DNA of 64,000 nt from Leptospira interrogans (GTDB lineage Bacteria > Spirochaetota > Leptospiria > Leptospirales > Leptospiraceae). Position 1 is the first letter of the stretch. The number at the start of each line of letters is the position of its first letter. The stretch is taken from positions 255,668 through 319,667 of the forward strand of contig NZ_FTNA01000002.1 of the NCBI RefSeq assembly GCF_900156205.1. Reading direction: 5' to 3'. Below are positions 1 to 8,841 of this stretch, in pieces. The notes beneath the pieces were generated by a model. That model searched no databases. It had not been told where the DNA came from and worked only from the letters and a program-made list of their open reading frames with translations. A program made the position numbers and the translations under genes.

Positions 1-1
1 A

Positions 2-181
2 TACGACACTAGAATTTTAGCAGCTTCCATTCGTGGCCCAATACATTTAAAAGAATCTGCACTCAGAGGTGCAGACTGCGCGACAATGCCCCATTCTGCG
101 TTTTTACAACTTTTCAAACATCCGTTAACCGACATCGGTCTGGAAAAATTTTTAGAAGATTCTAAAAAACTAAAGTGGTAA
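2..181 (+). CDS. transaldolase, C-terminal end (partial)
   Basis: The reading frame is open from the left edge to a TAA at 179-181 and gives the last 59 residues of a protein. It reads [11 protein letters not shown], then [11 protein letters not shown] and [13 protein letters not shown]. This matches the C-terminus of the short transaldolase / fructose-6-phosphate aldolase family (TalC/MipB type), where the serine-arginine-glycine segment helps bind the sugar phosphate. The enzyme moves a dihydroxyacetone unit between sugars in the pentose phosphate pathway. The catalytic lysine lies outside the window, so aldolase and transaldolase cannot be told apart. Confidence 0.85.
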   Translation, partial: YDTRILAASIRGPIHLKESALRGADCATMPHSAFLQLFKHPLTDIGLEKFLEDSKKLKW

Positions 182-335
182 TTAAACAGACGCACGATTT
201 TAGAATTTTCTAAATCGTGCGAATTTTAGGATCACAATTTTTAACCCAAATACATACTTTTAAAAAGGTTCTTTTTAATTTTCTAAAACTCTAATTTGCA
301 TCTCTATCAGAAAATCCTAAGAAAAAGTATCAATC

Positions 336-611
336 GTGAGTATCGAGTATCACACTTCTACCAGACTGACAATAGAGCAAATTCAAATTTTAGAAACTTC
401 TATTTTGAACAATGGAAATTATATTCTTTTAGAAACTTCTCTACAAAACAAATTTCAACCAGAAAACCTTAAGTTTAGACTTAGTGATAACCATGGGTCT
501 TTTTACGTAGAAATTGTTCAGACCGAAAACGGATTGATTGTTTCTTTTAGAATTTCCACAAAAAAAGACAGAGAAACATTTCTAAACCTCGTAATCACCT
601 CTCTTAAGTAG
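336..611 (+). CDS. small conserved-looking hypothetical protein
   Basis: A 91-residue protein starting with GTG (MSIEYHTSTR). It is soluble, without signal peptide, membrane segment or cysteines. The alternating pattern in FYVEIVQTENGLIVSFRIST suggests two beta strands near residues 55-75, followed by an acidic-basic helix. I do not recognise the family. It stands alone between the transaldolase and a long repeat-filled gap. No clear Shine-Dalgarno precedes the GTG, so the start is uncertain, but codon use looks normal. Confidence 0.55.
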   Translation: MSIEYHTSTRLTIEQIQILETSILNNGNYILLETSLQNKFQPENLKFRLSDNHGSFYVEIVQTENGLIVSFRISTKKDRETFLNLVITSLK

Positions 612-741
612 AAAGGAATTCATTGTATTTTTGAAGAAATTTAGAATATTCTTAAAAACTATTTTAGAGAAAACTCTATAAAACTTAAAATATCTTTAAA
701 TCAGATCTTCGCTATTAGGTTAACGTGATAGACACGACGTA

Positions 742-836
742 AGAAAGTCCTGGCGAATCCGGCGTGCACTTCCAGCTCCAGTCAATAAACTACATAAAAT
801 AAACGTAATACAATATTTCCTCTTTGGTTTTCAATT
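742..836 (-). repeat. dispersed ~90-bp repeat (TTACG family), inverted copy
   Basis: Read on the minus strand, this matches stretches at 6854-6953 and 55912-55992. All share ATTACGTTT, then TTTATTGACTGG or a variant, then GCCGRATTCG and TTTCTTACG. The copies are diverged by substitutions and small gaps. None encodes protein. Confidence 0.6.
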
Positions 837-965
837 TACTATAAAACGCGATCTGTCGAGCGACCATAGAAAAGAGATACTGAGTTACTTCGAACGACCA
901 AAAAAACTCAGCAGATGCCCCTTTCTAAGGATCTGCATTCAGGAAGCGATGGCATTGAATTACAT

Positions 966-1142
966 TTACTACTCAGACGCATGAAAATAATACTATACCA
1001 CGAACTTGTTTTAAAAGTTAGAATGTGGATCTCCTTTAAAAAATCAACAAATCCGGGTTAACACCATTTTTTGAATGACTTCCACATCTTTGATAAAATC
1101 GATTGTTAATTTTTGGTATTGTTTTTATAGGTCCGAGTAATA
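966..1142. repeat. worn copy of a ~178-bp inverted-repeat element
   Basis: The left end, TTACTACTCAGACGCATGAA, differs by one base from the 20-bp terminal repeat of the element at 47056-47233. The right end near 1131 (GTCCGAGTAATA) is a degraded version of the opposite terminus. Total length is 177 bp against 178 bp in the other copy, and short internal blocks such as AAAAAAT and ACATTTT-like stretches line up. It contains no reading frame. Confidence 0.6.
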
Positions 1143-1762
1143 GTTTACGTGAACTAATAAATCCGTTTTATCTTAACGTGAGTTTGACTGAGAAAAATTT
1201 TTCTAAAAGTATGAGTTCCTACAATTTTAGAATTTGTACGTAAAATCATGGTTTGGAGTGTTCTCACACATCATTTTACGGATAAACCTAGTTTTGTGTA
1301 AGTTCTTACACTTGAGTACGATAGATTCAATTGTTATAAATTTCTATTTTTAAATTGTGATAGTTCCCACACTTTAAAAATCCATCTATAAAGTTCAGAT
1401 TTCAACTTATTTCAGAATCATGAGTGTTTTACGCCGTACTCGCGTTAGCTTATGTAAAACAATATTTTGGGATAAACAGTTAGATACTTTAATTTTATAA
1501 AACCCATAAACCCAAATAAAATCGCTGAGAGACATAAAATTACCATAATTTGTGGAACTCTTATAAATCGCGATTTTACAAATAAACTCTAAAATTGCAG
1601 AAACTCATACGAAAACTATAATATTATAAAACAGTAAATACTACGATTTCTATAATAACTAACAGATTTTATCAGAATTTAAATATGATTATTATAAAAT
1701 TTTGGGACCGATTTTTATATTATCTAGAGTTTTATAACGAATGTGACAGTTCCATAAACGAA

Positions 1763-2812
1763 TTAGGGATGATATAAAGGAATTTTTTTAAAACCGTAAT
1801 AATCGTCTATCATCAATTTCATAGATTCTAAAAAACACATAATCGATTGATGGGACGCGTCGTAGAATAAATCGCAAGAAGTTTGTGTATTTAGATCCAC
1901 AGGAACGGCAGAATAACGTTTTGCAAGATTTTCAATTTTAGGCCACCAGCTTTTTTCCATTTCTAATTCATAATAACGTTTTCGATAAGTTTCATAAACT
2001 TTTGGCCAAATGAGATAAACTTTTACATCATTTTCTTTTGCCAATTTCAGAAATTGTTCTACAAAAAAGAACTGAGTTGTTCCAAGAATAAACGTAGAAA
2101 GATATAAATTTCGAATTCTCACCGCGTCTTTTTCTAAACGATCGGGATCGTTCACAAAAGTTGTGTAAGCAAATTGTTCTCCACGTTTCAAATTGAGAAC
2201 CATATAATCAGTATTAAACGCAGGATCGTATTCAGAAAGTTTTTTCTCCTGGAATCTTTTTATAAAAAGTTTTAGATCCGGGTTGATTCGCCTAACAGCA
2301 AAAAGTCGATCCAAAAATAATTTCTTACGATCTTCAAACGAAATCTGATCCATATATTTAAGCAAGAAATCGTCATCCGCTCCATATTTTAAAAATGGAT
2401 CGTAAAAAATTCCTTTGGTATCATCAAAACCCTCTGGACTTACTACATAAAATACTAATTTAGGTTTTAGACCTTGTTTGATAATTTTCTCAAACCAATA
2501 AAGACCATAAGCTGGAACCGCTTGAGGACCCGAAAAATTATACAACACCCAATCTTTTTGTAATTTCTGTTCAATTCCCATAGAAGAATATGGATAAGCC
2601 CTAGAATCTCCAAAAGCAAGCGCCAAAGATTTAACTTCTAAATCTTTATCGCGAATCAACTTTTCAAAAAGTGATTTTCTTTGAGTATAATAGACAGTGT
2701 TTCCAGCCTGAATAAAATTCTTCTGAAAATATTCGAGAGTAAATACTTTATCTAAACAAAACACAAACCCAAGAAATAAAATGGGATAATAGATATAAAT
2801 TTTTTTCATCAA
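1763..2812 (-). CDS. DUF1574 family protein (SGNH-like partner of MBOAT)
   Basis: A 349-residue protein with one N-terminal hydrophobic segment (residues 4-22), which probably anchors it in the inner membrane with the rest outside the cytoplasm. After the anchor comes AFGDSRAYPYSSMG, with GDSR at 68-71. This resembles the GDS nucleophile block of SGNH esterases and fits the DUF1574 family expanded in Leptospira. It starts 10 bp after the upstream MBOAT gene stops. In comparable pairs (AlgI with AlgJ/AlgX, DltB with DltD) the MBOAT protein moves an acyl group across the membrane and the SGNH-like partner passes it to a surface polymer. The substrate here is unknown. The first two codons are both Met; either could start. 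Confidence 0.8.
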   Translation of the reverse strand: MMKKIYIYYPILFLGFVFCLDKVFTLEYFQKNFIQAGNTVYYTQRKSLFEKLIRDKDLEVKSLALAFGDSRAYPYSSMGIEQKLQKDWVLYNFSGPQAVPAYGLYWFEKIIKQGLKPKLVFYVVSPEGFDDTKGIFYDPFLKYGADDDFLLKYMDQISFEDRKKLFLDRLFAVRRINPDLKLFIKRFQEKKLSEYDPAFNTDYMVLNLKRGEQFAYTTFVNDPDRLEKDAVRIRNLYLSTFILGTTQFFFVEQFLKLAKENDVKVYLIWPKVYETYRKRYYELEMEKSWWPKIENLAKRYSAVPVDLNTQTSCDLFYDASHQSIMCFLESMKLMIDDYYGFKKIPLYHP

Positions 2813-2822
2813 TTAGAATCCG

Positions 2823-4247
2823 TTAAAATCTAGAGTAGAAAAAGTCTGCATTCCCTGCATTCATTCCAACCATAATAAAAAGTATTAGAAGTCCTAAAAT
2901 TGGTAAAAGTCCAACTCTCCATTTTTCTGGAACAGAATACCTTTCGGGCCATTCTTCCGAAACGTGAAATAAGAATAAGAAAAACAGCATATACATTCCG
3001 GTTTCAAGTCCGGTTAAAGACTGTCCCTTTTGGAACGTCAAAATTCTTACGATAGAGGAAATTGCAGAATTGAAATTCGGAGTAAAAAAGAAAGTCCAAG
3101 AAATGGAATAGACTAAAAGCACAAATAAATAACGTAAAATCGGTTTTATATATGGAATTTCTGGAAATACTTTCCAGTTTTGAACTTCAAACAATCTTTC
3201 CAAAGAAAGATAAATTCCGGTGAGTAAACCCCAAATCAAAAAATTTAAATTAGCTCCGTGCCAAAGCCCGCCTAACATAAACGTTACGATCAAGTTAATC
3301 GATGTTTTAAACTCCCCCTTTCTGGATCCACCTAACGGAATATAAATATAATCCCGTATCCAAAGAGAAAACGTTAAGTGCCATCTACGCCATAAATCTC
3401 CAAAATTCTGAAAGAAAAATGGTGCCTTAAAGTTTTCGGGCAATTCAAATCCAATCAATTTTCCGATCCCTCTTGCCATATCAGTAAGTCCCGAAAAATC
3501 AAAGTAAAGGTTAGCTGCAAAAAGAAAACAAGTCAGTAAAAGTGCAATTCCTGAATAGTCTTTTGGAGATAAAAATACAGGCGCAATCAGTGGAAGAATA
3601 GCAGCCGATAACAATCCTTTTTTAACCAAACCTCTTAAAAAAAGCCATAAACCGTCTATCAATTTAGAAGGGGTCATCGTAGGATTTTCAAATTGTTTTC
3701 TAACTTGATCAAATCTTAGAATCGGTCCCGCAATCATTACCGGAAAGAAAAAGAGAAAAGAAAAAAATCCAGTCAGAGAAACCTTTTTATCAAAATTTTC
3801 CCGTTTAGAATCCACCGCAAAAGAAATCAATTGAAACGTGTAATAGCTGATCGTTGCCGGAAGAATTACTTCAAATCCTGCCAATCCAAACAAAGCCGAA
3901 AATTTAACATCTAAAGATGTTTTTTCTTGAAGCGTCGGAATCGAAAATATAAAACCGATAAACTCCATAAGTAAATAAAAATATTTGAATAAACCTAAAT
4001 TCAAAAGATTAAATACAACTACGGATTTAACATACCAAAACTTTTCATAAAAATATCTATATAAACACCAATTGATTAGAACGACTAAAATGAGATGAAA
4101 TAAAAAATTTAAACTAAATATGGAATAAAAAAACGCGGACCCTACTATCAAAAGATACTTTCTACTCTTTGCTGGAATATTCCAATAGAGCAGATAAAAC
4201 ACTAAAAAAAATAAAAGAAATTCAATACTTATAAAATTCATTTCCAA
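2823..4247 (-). CDS. MBOAT family membrane O-acyltransferase
   Basis: A 474-residue polytopic membrane protein of the AlgI/DltB type, close to the usual family length. Characteristic blocks are YFDFSGLTDMARG (248-260), LWRRWH (285-290), the stretch IRDYIYIPLGGSR (297-309) and GGLWHGAN (326-333). His330 is the conserved MBOAT histidine. Such proteins transfer acyl groups across the cytoplasmic membrane to extracellular polysaccharides or lipids. Its first codons overlap the end of the upstream pseudouridine synthase by 10 bp, and the DUF1574 partner follows after 10 bp, so the three are probably co-transcribed. The acceptor is not known. Confidence 0.9.
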   Translation of the reverse strand: MEMNFISIEFLLFFLVFYLLYWNIPAKSRKYLLIVGSAFFYSIFSLNFLFHLILVVLINWCLYRYFYEKFWYVKSVVVFNLLNLGLFKYFYLLMEFIGFIFSIPTLQEKTSLDVKFSALFGLAGFEVILPATISYYTFQLISFAVDSKRENFDKKVSLTGFFSFLFFFPVMIAGPILRFDQVRKQFENPTMTPSKLIDGLWLFLRGLVKKGLLSAAILPLIAPVFLSPKDYSGIALLLTCFLFAANLYFDFSGLTDMARGIGKLIGFELPENFKAPFFFQNFGDLWRRWHLTFSLWIRDYIYIPLGGSRKGEFKTSINLIVTFMLGGLWHGANLNFLIWGLLTGIYLSLERLFEVQNWKVFPEIPYIKPILRYLFVLLVYSISWTFFFTPNFNSAISSIVRILTFQKGQSLTGLETGMYMLFFLFLFHVSEEWPERYSVPEKWRVGLLPILGLLILFIMVGMNAGNADFFYSRF

Positions 4248-4951
4248 ATTCCAGTTTCGGCCAGAAGGTATTGCCCTTCTTCCAAATTAAATTTTTCTAA
4301 TTTTAGCGGACCGATTCTAATTCTTTGAAGATCGACCACACTCACCCCAAACCACCGAAACATCCTTCTAATCTGTCTTTTTTTTCCTTCTTCTAAAATC
4401 ACTCGATAGACACATTTTTTTCCAGGGACGAGTTTAACCATCTTTGCATGTAGAATTTCTCCTGCATCCAAAATCCCTTTTTGAAAAGCGGCTTGAATCA
4501 ACTTTTCTCCCGGATCGTGTTTTAAGGTCACGAGATATTCTTTTTCTGAACCGTTAGAAGGATGTGTAATTTTTTGAGCCAATGCACCGTCGTTGGTTAA
4601 GATCAAAAGTCCCCTTGAATTGAGATCTAGACGTCCTGCAATTTTAAAGTTTTTATAATCAGAAGGCAAAAGGGAAAAAATCGTTTTTTCGTGAAAACGA
4701 TCTGCATGAGAACAAAGATAACCAATGGGTTTATTAAAAATTAGAATCTTTTTAGATTCTACAATTGGTTTTACTACATCTCCTAAATAAGACACTACGT
4801 CTATTTCGGGATCAATCCTTGTCCCCAAGTTTGTCACTCGTTTACCATTAATCTCAATATGACCCTTTTGAATCAGTTCCTCCGTTTTTCTACGAGAACC
4901 AAGACCACAATCTGCAAGAAAACGATTCAATCGAATCTCTAAATGCTGCAT
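4238..4951 (-). CDS. RsuA/RluB/RluF-type rRNA pseudouridine synthase
   Basis: Isomerises a uridine of ribosomal RNA to pseudouridine. An S4 RNA-binding domain (RLNRFLADCGLGSRRKTEEL) is followed by the catalytic domain with GRLDLNSRGLLILTNDG, whose Asp is the nucleophile. The motif K(x)YLV near the middle and KRQIRRMF near the end are typical of the family. I chose the ATG at 4951 because GGAAG lies about six bases upstream. A TTG at 4978 would add nine residues. Which rRNA site it modifies cannot be read from sequence. It is first in a likely operon with the MBOAT and DUF1574 genes, with no obvious functional link. Confidence 0.88.
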   Translation of the reverse strand: MQHLEIRLNRFLADCGLGSRRKTEELIQKGHIEINGKRVTNLGTRIDPEIDVVSYLGDVVKPIVESKKILIFNKPIGYLCSHADRFHEKTIFSLLPSDYKNFKIAGRLDLNSRGLLILTNDGALAQKITHPSNGSEKEYLVTLKHDPGEKLIQAAFQKGILDAGEILHAKMVKLVPGKKCVYRVILEEGKKRQIRRMFRWFGVSVVDLQRIRIGPLKLEKFNLEEGQYLLAETGIWK

Positions 4952-5077
4952 GAATTCTTCCATTTCAGAAAGATTCAAAAAATCTTCTACCTAAAACTTT
5001 CGTTGACCGGTTTTACAAATATTCAAAGGATAGAAGGAAAGACTTTGCCATTTATCACGTAAAAAGTATAGAATTGT

Positions 5078-5983
5078 ATGAATCCTCTTAAAAAAAAACC
5101 TCGTACTCATTCTCTTCAAAATGCTCCTGAAAAACCAGATTGGCTCAAAGTAAAACTCGCCTTTCCTGATCCAAAAAATAACCCTGTCGCAATTGTAAGA
5201 AATTCTCTAGAAGAAAAAAAACTCAATACAGTTTGCGAAAGCGCTTCTTGCCCTAACCTAAATCACTGCTGGTCCAGAAAAACAGCGACTTATATGTTAG
5301 GTGGAGATATTTGTACAAGACGTTGTTCCTATTGTGACGTAGCTTCTGGAAAACCTTTTCCTCTGGATCCAGAAGAACCTAAAAGGATAGCAGAATCTTC
5401 GATCGCTTTAGGTCTCAGACACGTAGTCATTACCTCGGTTAATAGAGACGATCTTGAAGACGGAGGCGCAGCTCATTTTGCAAAAACCGTAAAAGAAATC
5501 CGTAAAGGACTTCCAGATTGTAAAATAGAACTTTTGATTCCAGATCTGAAAGTAAAACAAGAGGCTTTAGAAATTATTTTTGAATGTAATCCTGATATAT
5601 TCAATCATAACTTAGAAACGGTAAAAAGACTTTTTCCAGAAGTGGCTCCTCAAAAAAGATATGAACGTTCTTTAGACGTTTTGAAAATTGCTTCTGCAAG
5701 AGGATTTCTGACAAAAAGTGGTTTAATTTTGGGTATGGGAGAAACTTTAGAAGAAGTAAAAGAATGCATGCAAGATCTTGCAAGTGTTGGAGTTTCCCTT
5801 TTGACACTGGGACAGTATTTACAACCGACTTCGACTCATCTTCCCGTAAAAGAATACGTAGTTCCCCAAGTATTTAAGGATTTACGAATATACGGAAAGT
5901 CCATCGGTTTTAAGGGAGTTTTTTCAGGACCCCTTGTAAGAAGTTCTTATCACGCGGACGAACAAATCTCATGGAACCCGTAG
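5078..5983 (+). CDS. lipA: lipoyl synthase
   Basis: Radical SAM enzyme that inserts two sulfur atoms into protein-bound octanoyl groups to make lipoyl cofactor. Length (301 residues) is normal. The auxiliary cluster ligands are in CESASCPNLNHC (C53, C58, C64). The radical SAM cluster ligands are in CTRRCSYC (C79, C83, C86). The C-terminal VRSSYHA supplies the conserved Arg-Ser-Ser that ligates the auxiliary cluster. It lies divergent to the pseudouridine synthase and overlaps the next small gene by 13 bp, so the two are translationally linked. A free-standing lipoyl domain protein at 51416-51676 is a possible client. Confidence 0.97.
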   Translation: MNPLKKKPRTHSLQNAPEKPDWLKVKLAFPDPKNNPVAIVRNSLEEKKLNTVCESASCPNLNHCWSRKTATYMLGGDICTRRCSYCDVASGKPFPLDPEEPKRIAESSIALGLRHVVITSVNRDDLEDGGAAHFAKTVKEIRKGLPDCKIELLIPDLKVKQEALEIIFECNPDIFNHNLETVKRLFPEVAPQKRYERSLDVLKIASARGFLTKSGLILGMGETLEEVKECMQDLASVGVSLLTLGQYLQPTSTHLPVKEYVVPQVFKDLRIYGKSIGFKGVFSGPLVRSSYHADEQISWNP

Positions 5984-6270
5984 AAAATTCTCACCTAGGT
6001 CCGCCTTCCGAAGAAATTAAAAAACTTATCTATCACTCCATAATTCGATTTCTTTCTAACAGAGAAACTCCGATTAGTAGATCTGAAATTAAAGAGCTTT
6101 TAGAAAAAACAATCAATTTGATTCCGGATCTGGAAGCTCACTGGGCGGAAATCAATCGATTTGGAAAAAATAAAATGATTCTTCATTGGAAAAAAAAAGT
6201 TATGCTCATCGATATGGAAGAAATTCTAGAATCCATTGATTTACTCTGGAACCAGAGATTCGATATTTAA
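5971..6270 (+). CDS. small hypothetical protein overlapping lipA
   Basis: A 99-residue soluble protein (MEPVENSHLGPP). It reads as mostly helical, with a basic patch NKMILHWKKKVMLID in the second half. No signal peptide, cysteines or recognised domain. The start overlaps the last 13 bp of lipA in another frame, which suggests coupled translation. Function unknown; its constant link to lipA in related genomes would be the best clue. Confidence 0.6.
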   Translation: MEPVENSHLGPPSEEIKKLIYHSIIRFLSNRETPISRSEIKELLEKTINLIPDLEAHWAEINRFGKNKMILHWKKKVMLIDMEEILESIDLLWNQRFDI

Positions 6271-6522
6271 TCTCATTTTATTAGAGTTATTGAAAAATCC
6301 CATAGCGGCGATTAAACACTCTTTCAAACTAAATCCGTCTCACTTCTTGAACTCAATGCATCACTTCCTACGGGTCGCTGCAGGTCGTTTGAAGGAACTA
6401 AAGCGTCTCACTCCCTGAACTCAATGCATCACTTCCTATCATAACCTTATCCACAAATAATTGGATCTCAAGATCTATCGTCGGAATTACGACAAATCCT
6501 CTGTAAAACTTAGTTCCCATCC

Positions 6523-6742
6523 CACAACGCGACCCATAGGAAAGCGTTGTGCTGAGTTTTCCAACGCGATTCATAGAGCGTTGTGTTGAGTTTTCCTTAT
6601 TTTTGGGTGGGGGAGGAGGTGAAAAGGTTTTCTTTATCAGAAAAACATACTTTTTGCAAGTAAAAAGACTCATTCTTGTAGGAACACTTGAAAAATGTGC
6701 CTTTTTGAGCCCAGAACGGCGATCCATAGAAAGCCCGTTCTG
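6523..6742. repeat. cluster of three hairpins with conserved loop and covarying stems
   Basis: Hairpin 1: CACAACGC (6523-6530) pairs with GCGTTGTG (6544-6551) around the loop GACCCATAGGAAA. Hairpin 2: CAACGC (6562-6567) pairs with GCGTTG (6578-6583) around GATTCATAGA. Hairpin 3: CAGAACGG (6712-6719) pairs with CCGTTCTG (6735-6742) around a loop containing GATCCATAGAAA. After each right arm comes TTGAGTT or CTGAGTT. Hairpin 3 differs in stem sequence but keeps its pairing. A degraded relative lies near 850-886. Confidence 0.6.
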
Positions 6743-7270
6743 TTGAGTTCATTCTGATTCTAAAATCCTATTCAACTTGTGGGTAAGGTGATGCTTCCTA
6801 CGGGTCGCTGCAGGTCGTTCGACAAATCACGTTTTAAATTGTAACTTAAGACGAAATGCAGTATTACGTTTTTTTCATACAATTTATTAATTGGATCTGA
6901 AAACTCAGCCAAGTGACACCGAATTCGCCCAAATTTTCTTACGCAGAATCCACATTATTAGAGTTGTTAAAAAATTTCATAGCAGCGATTAAACACTCTT
7001 TCAAACTAAAGCGTCTCTGAATGCCGATCAAGCATTCGTCAAGATTCTCTCACTCTGAATTTATATTATTGAAGTATAAACTATTTGCATTGGATGTTTT
7101 ATGATGCAGGTTCTTGAGCAATAAAATTAAAAAGTTACTCGTTCAATCAAATTTTTGCATATAGTCACTGTTTTACGACTATCACAAAAATGAAAAATGA
7201 TTTTATATAATAAATCCACAATAAACCTTTCGCGTTTAAAAGATTAATCTTCTGGTTTTACGATAAAAAC

Positions 7271-7378
7271 ATTAGAATTATTGAAAAATAATATAGCGGC
7301 AATTAGCAAACTGCTTCAATCGAGCATTTCATGAAACAGAAACAAGATAGAGAATTAATTTTTCAACAACTCTATTAT
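7271..7378. repeat. ~105-bp inverted-repeat element, complete copy
   Basis: It runs from ATTAGAATTATTGAAAAAT to ATTTTTCAACAACTCTATTA, so its ends are inverted repeats. The interior (ATAGCGGCAATTA, CTGCTTCAATCGAGC, TTTCATGAAACA, AACAAGAT) matches the reverse complement of the element at 56391-56493 along its whole length. No coding capacity. Confidence 0.7.
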
Positions 7379-7515
7379 TAGAATTGTTGAAAATTCGATT
7401 TTACTACGATATTTTTTAAGAATGTACATTTTAAAACCGCAAACAAAGGAATAAAATGTTAAATTATGGGATCTTTAAATAGAATTAATTCCAACGAGAA
7501 TTTGAGCATGTACAA

Positions 7516-7547
7516 AAAAAACCCGGGCGTAAAAACCCGGGTTTTTT
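7516..7547. terminator. strong bidirectional intrinsic terminator
   Basis: AAAAAACCCGGG (7516-7527) pairs with CCCGGGTTTTTT (7536-7547) around an eight-base loop. On the minus strand the stem is followed by a run of T. It lies 28 bp after the stop of the lipL45 gene and should end that transcript. The other strand also has a T run, so it can stop plus-strand readthrough from the repeat island. Confidence 0.9.
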
Positions 7548-7575
7548 CCACCAGAGTAAATTTCAGTCTCTGCTA

Positions 7576-8742
7576 TCAGAATTTAGCTTTTGTTTGGAAG
7601 TCATAAATTACTTCTTGAACATCTGCTTGATTGATCTTTTTGATCCCCTGTTCTGTATGAACAATCATTGTTGATCCTTGCTGATCTACAATAGCACCAA
7701 TCATAGAAGATCCATCCATCATAATAATCTTCTCGATTCTTTCATAATAGTTTACTATGTCTTTGCTGGACTTCAGTTCTTTAGGAGCAGAAATCAATAC
7801 TTGTTTGAATTTCTTAGCCTCTTCTTCTTGACGAGCTGCTACTTCGCTTTCTAATTTTTTTCTCTCAGCCTCTAAAACGGCTGCTTTTTGTTCGTCAACT
7901 TTCCCTGAAGATTCTTCGTTTAGCCGAACCATCTTTTCCGTAGTGTCTTTATCTACGGTTACAATCGTACGGATCTCTTCCTCTTCTTTCTTAGAAATTC
8001 CAGAATTATCCAGCTTTTTCACAACGCCGGTAATATTCTTTTCACTGATTTTAGAAGTATCTTTTACATCTAAAGATTTTTCATCCGCTTTTACTACGGA
8101 AGCCTGGTTTTTTTCCAAAACAATCTCTGAAGAAGCAACGGTCTGCTGAATTTTTTTCAGATCTTCATCCTTTGCAATTTCTTCATCGCTCAATCCTTCC
8201 AAAACCACAACTCGTGGAGCCACTGCGACTGCTCCTTCTAAAACTTTCACAACCGCTTTGTCAGATTTAGATCTGTCTACGATAAAGGAAGTTCCTCTAA
8301 CACCAGCGATCGCAGTTGGAGTGACCACTGAAAACTGATCTTCTTTCGAAGCCTTGTTGACTTTTGCAAAAACTTTTCCGGAAACAAGTGCAAGTCTTGT
8401 ATCGGAATTTCCATGAGAATTGATAGAAAGTGCATCAAAATCGATGACTGAATTTTCGGAGATTCGAATTGCAGATCCGTCTGCAAATTGAATATCAACT
8501 TTGGACTTTTGTTTGGTACTGACTTTGTCTCCAGTTTTCAAACTTGCACCTAAAGCAGCTTTTTCTTCGGTTAGATCTGCGTGAAGAATTTTAGCTTCTC
8601 CTACGCTAAACACAACAACGGCGGAAGGACTATTTCCTTTAGTAGCGGCTGCCTTGGAACTTTCGGTAGGTTTCTTACAAGCGTTAAACACGAGAAGACC
8701 AGTGGTCAATACGCTTGAGAAAACGATTAAGAACTTCTTCAT
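7576..8742 (-). CDS. lipL45: FecR-domain lipoprotein, LipL45-like
   Basis: A 388-residue lipoprotein. The signal peptide ends in VFNAC, a relaxed spirochaetal lipobox. A FecR-type beta domain follows, with LKTGDKVSTKQKSKVDIQF, DGSAIRISENS and TPTAIAGVRGTSF. The second half is charged and helical, with KAAVLEAERKKLESEVAARQ likely a coiled coil. The composition and FecR core fit LipL45, a known leptospiral membrane lipoprotein; I assign the name from memory of that protein, not from an alignment. I chose the ATG at 8742 because AAGGA lies eight bases upstream; the ATG at 8748 is too close to it. A strong terminator follows. No partner sigma factor or TonB receptor is nearby, so classical FecR signalling is not supported here. 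Confidence 0.85.
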   Translation of the reverse strand: MKKFLIVFSSVLTTGLLVFNACKKPTESSKAAATKGNSPSAVVVFSVGEAKILHADLTEEKAALGASLKTGDKVSTKQKSKVDIQFADGSAIRISENSVIDFDALSINSHGNSDTRLALVSGKVFAKVNKASKEDQFSVVTPTAIAGVRGTSFIVDRSKSDKAVVKVLEGAVAVAPRVVVLEGLSDEEIAKDEDLKKIQQTVASSEIVLEKNQASVVKADEKSLDVKDTSKISEKNITGVVKKLDNSGISKKEEEEIRTIVTVDKDTTEKMVRLNEESSGKVDEQKAAVLEAERKKLESEVAARQEEEAKKFKQVLISAPKELKSSKDIVNYYERIEKIIMMDGSSMIGAIVDQQGSTMIVHTEQGIKKINQADVQEVIYDFQTKAKF

Positions 8743-8744
8743 AC

Positions 8745-8785
<41 letters not shown>

Positions 8786-8841
8786 GGCAGCCTCTATCTA
8801 TTGTTTCTCAACAAGCAATAGAATCATTTTTCGCAAATCTT

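Larger units (their letters stand above)
612..1762. other. 1.15-kb non-coding gap made of decayed repeats
   Basis: No credible gene on either strand. The gap holds an inverted copy of the TTACG repeat (742-836), a worn copy of the CATAG-loop hairpin (about 850-886), an inverted-repeat element (966-1142), an inverted copy of the GAACTCATAC repeat (about 1184-1300) and a partial direct copy (about 1552-1612). The rest is AT-rich sequence without clear structure. Confidence 0.7.
6271..7515. repeat. repeat island between lipA operon and lipL45
   Basis: About 1.25 kb without a credible gene. It contains two partial copies of the TAGAGTTGTTGAAAAA element (6279-6333 and 6954-7013, both ending in AACACTCTTTCAAACTAAA), a full-length copy (7271-7378), repeats of CACTTCCTACGGGTCGCTGC (about 6363-6382, a truncated copy near 6428-6440, and 6793 onward), three hairpins with a shared loop (6523-6742), a TTACG-family repeat (6854-6953) and a CGTTTTACG-type repeat (about 7143-7206). 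Short reading frames here are repeat-derived and were rejected. Confidence 0.7.

Noticed and set aside
6549..6746. 65-codon plus-strand frame and overlapping 109-codon minus-strand frame
   Set aside because: Both cover the hairpin cluster and a GGGGGAGGAGG stretch; composition is not protein-like and the region is better explained by repeats.
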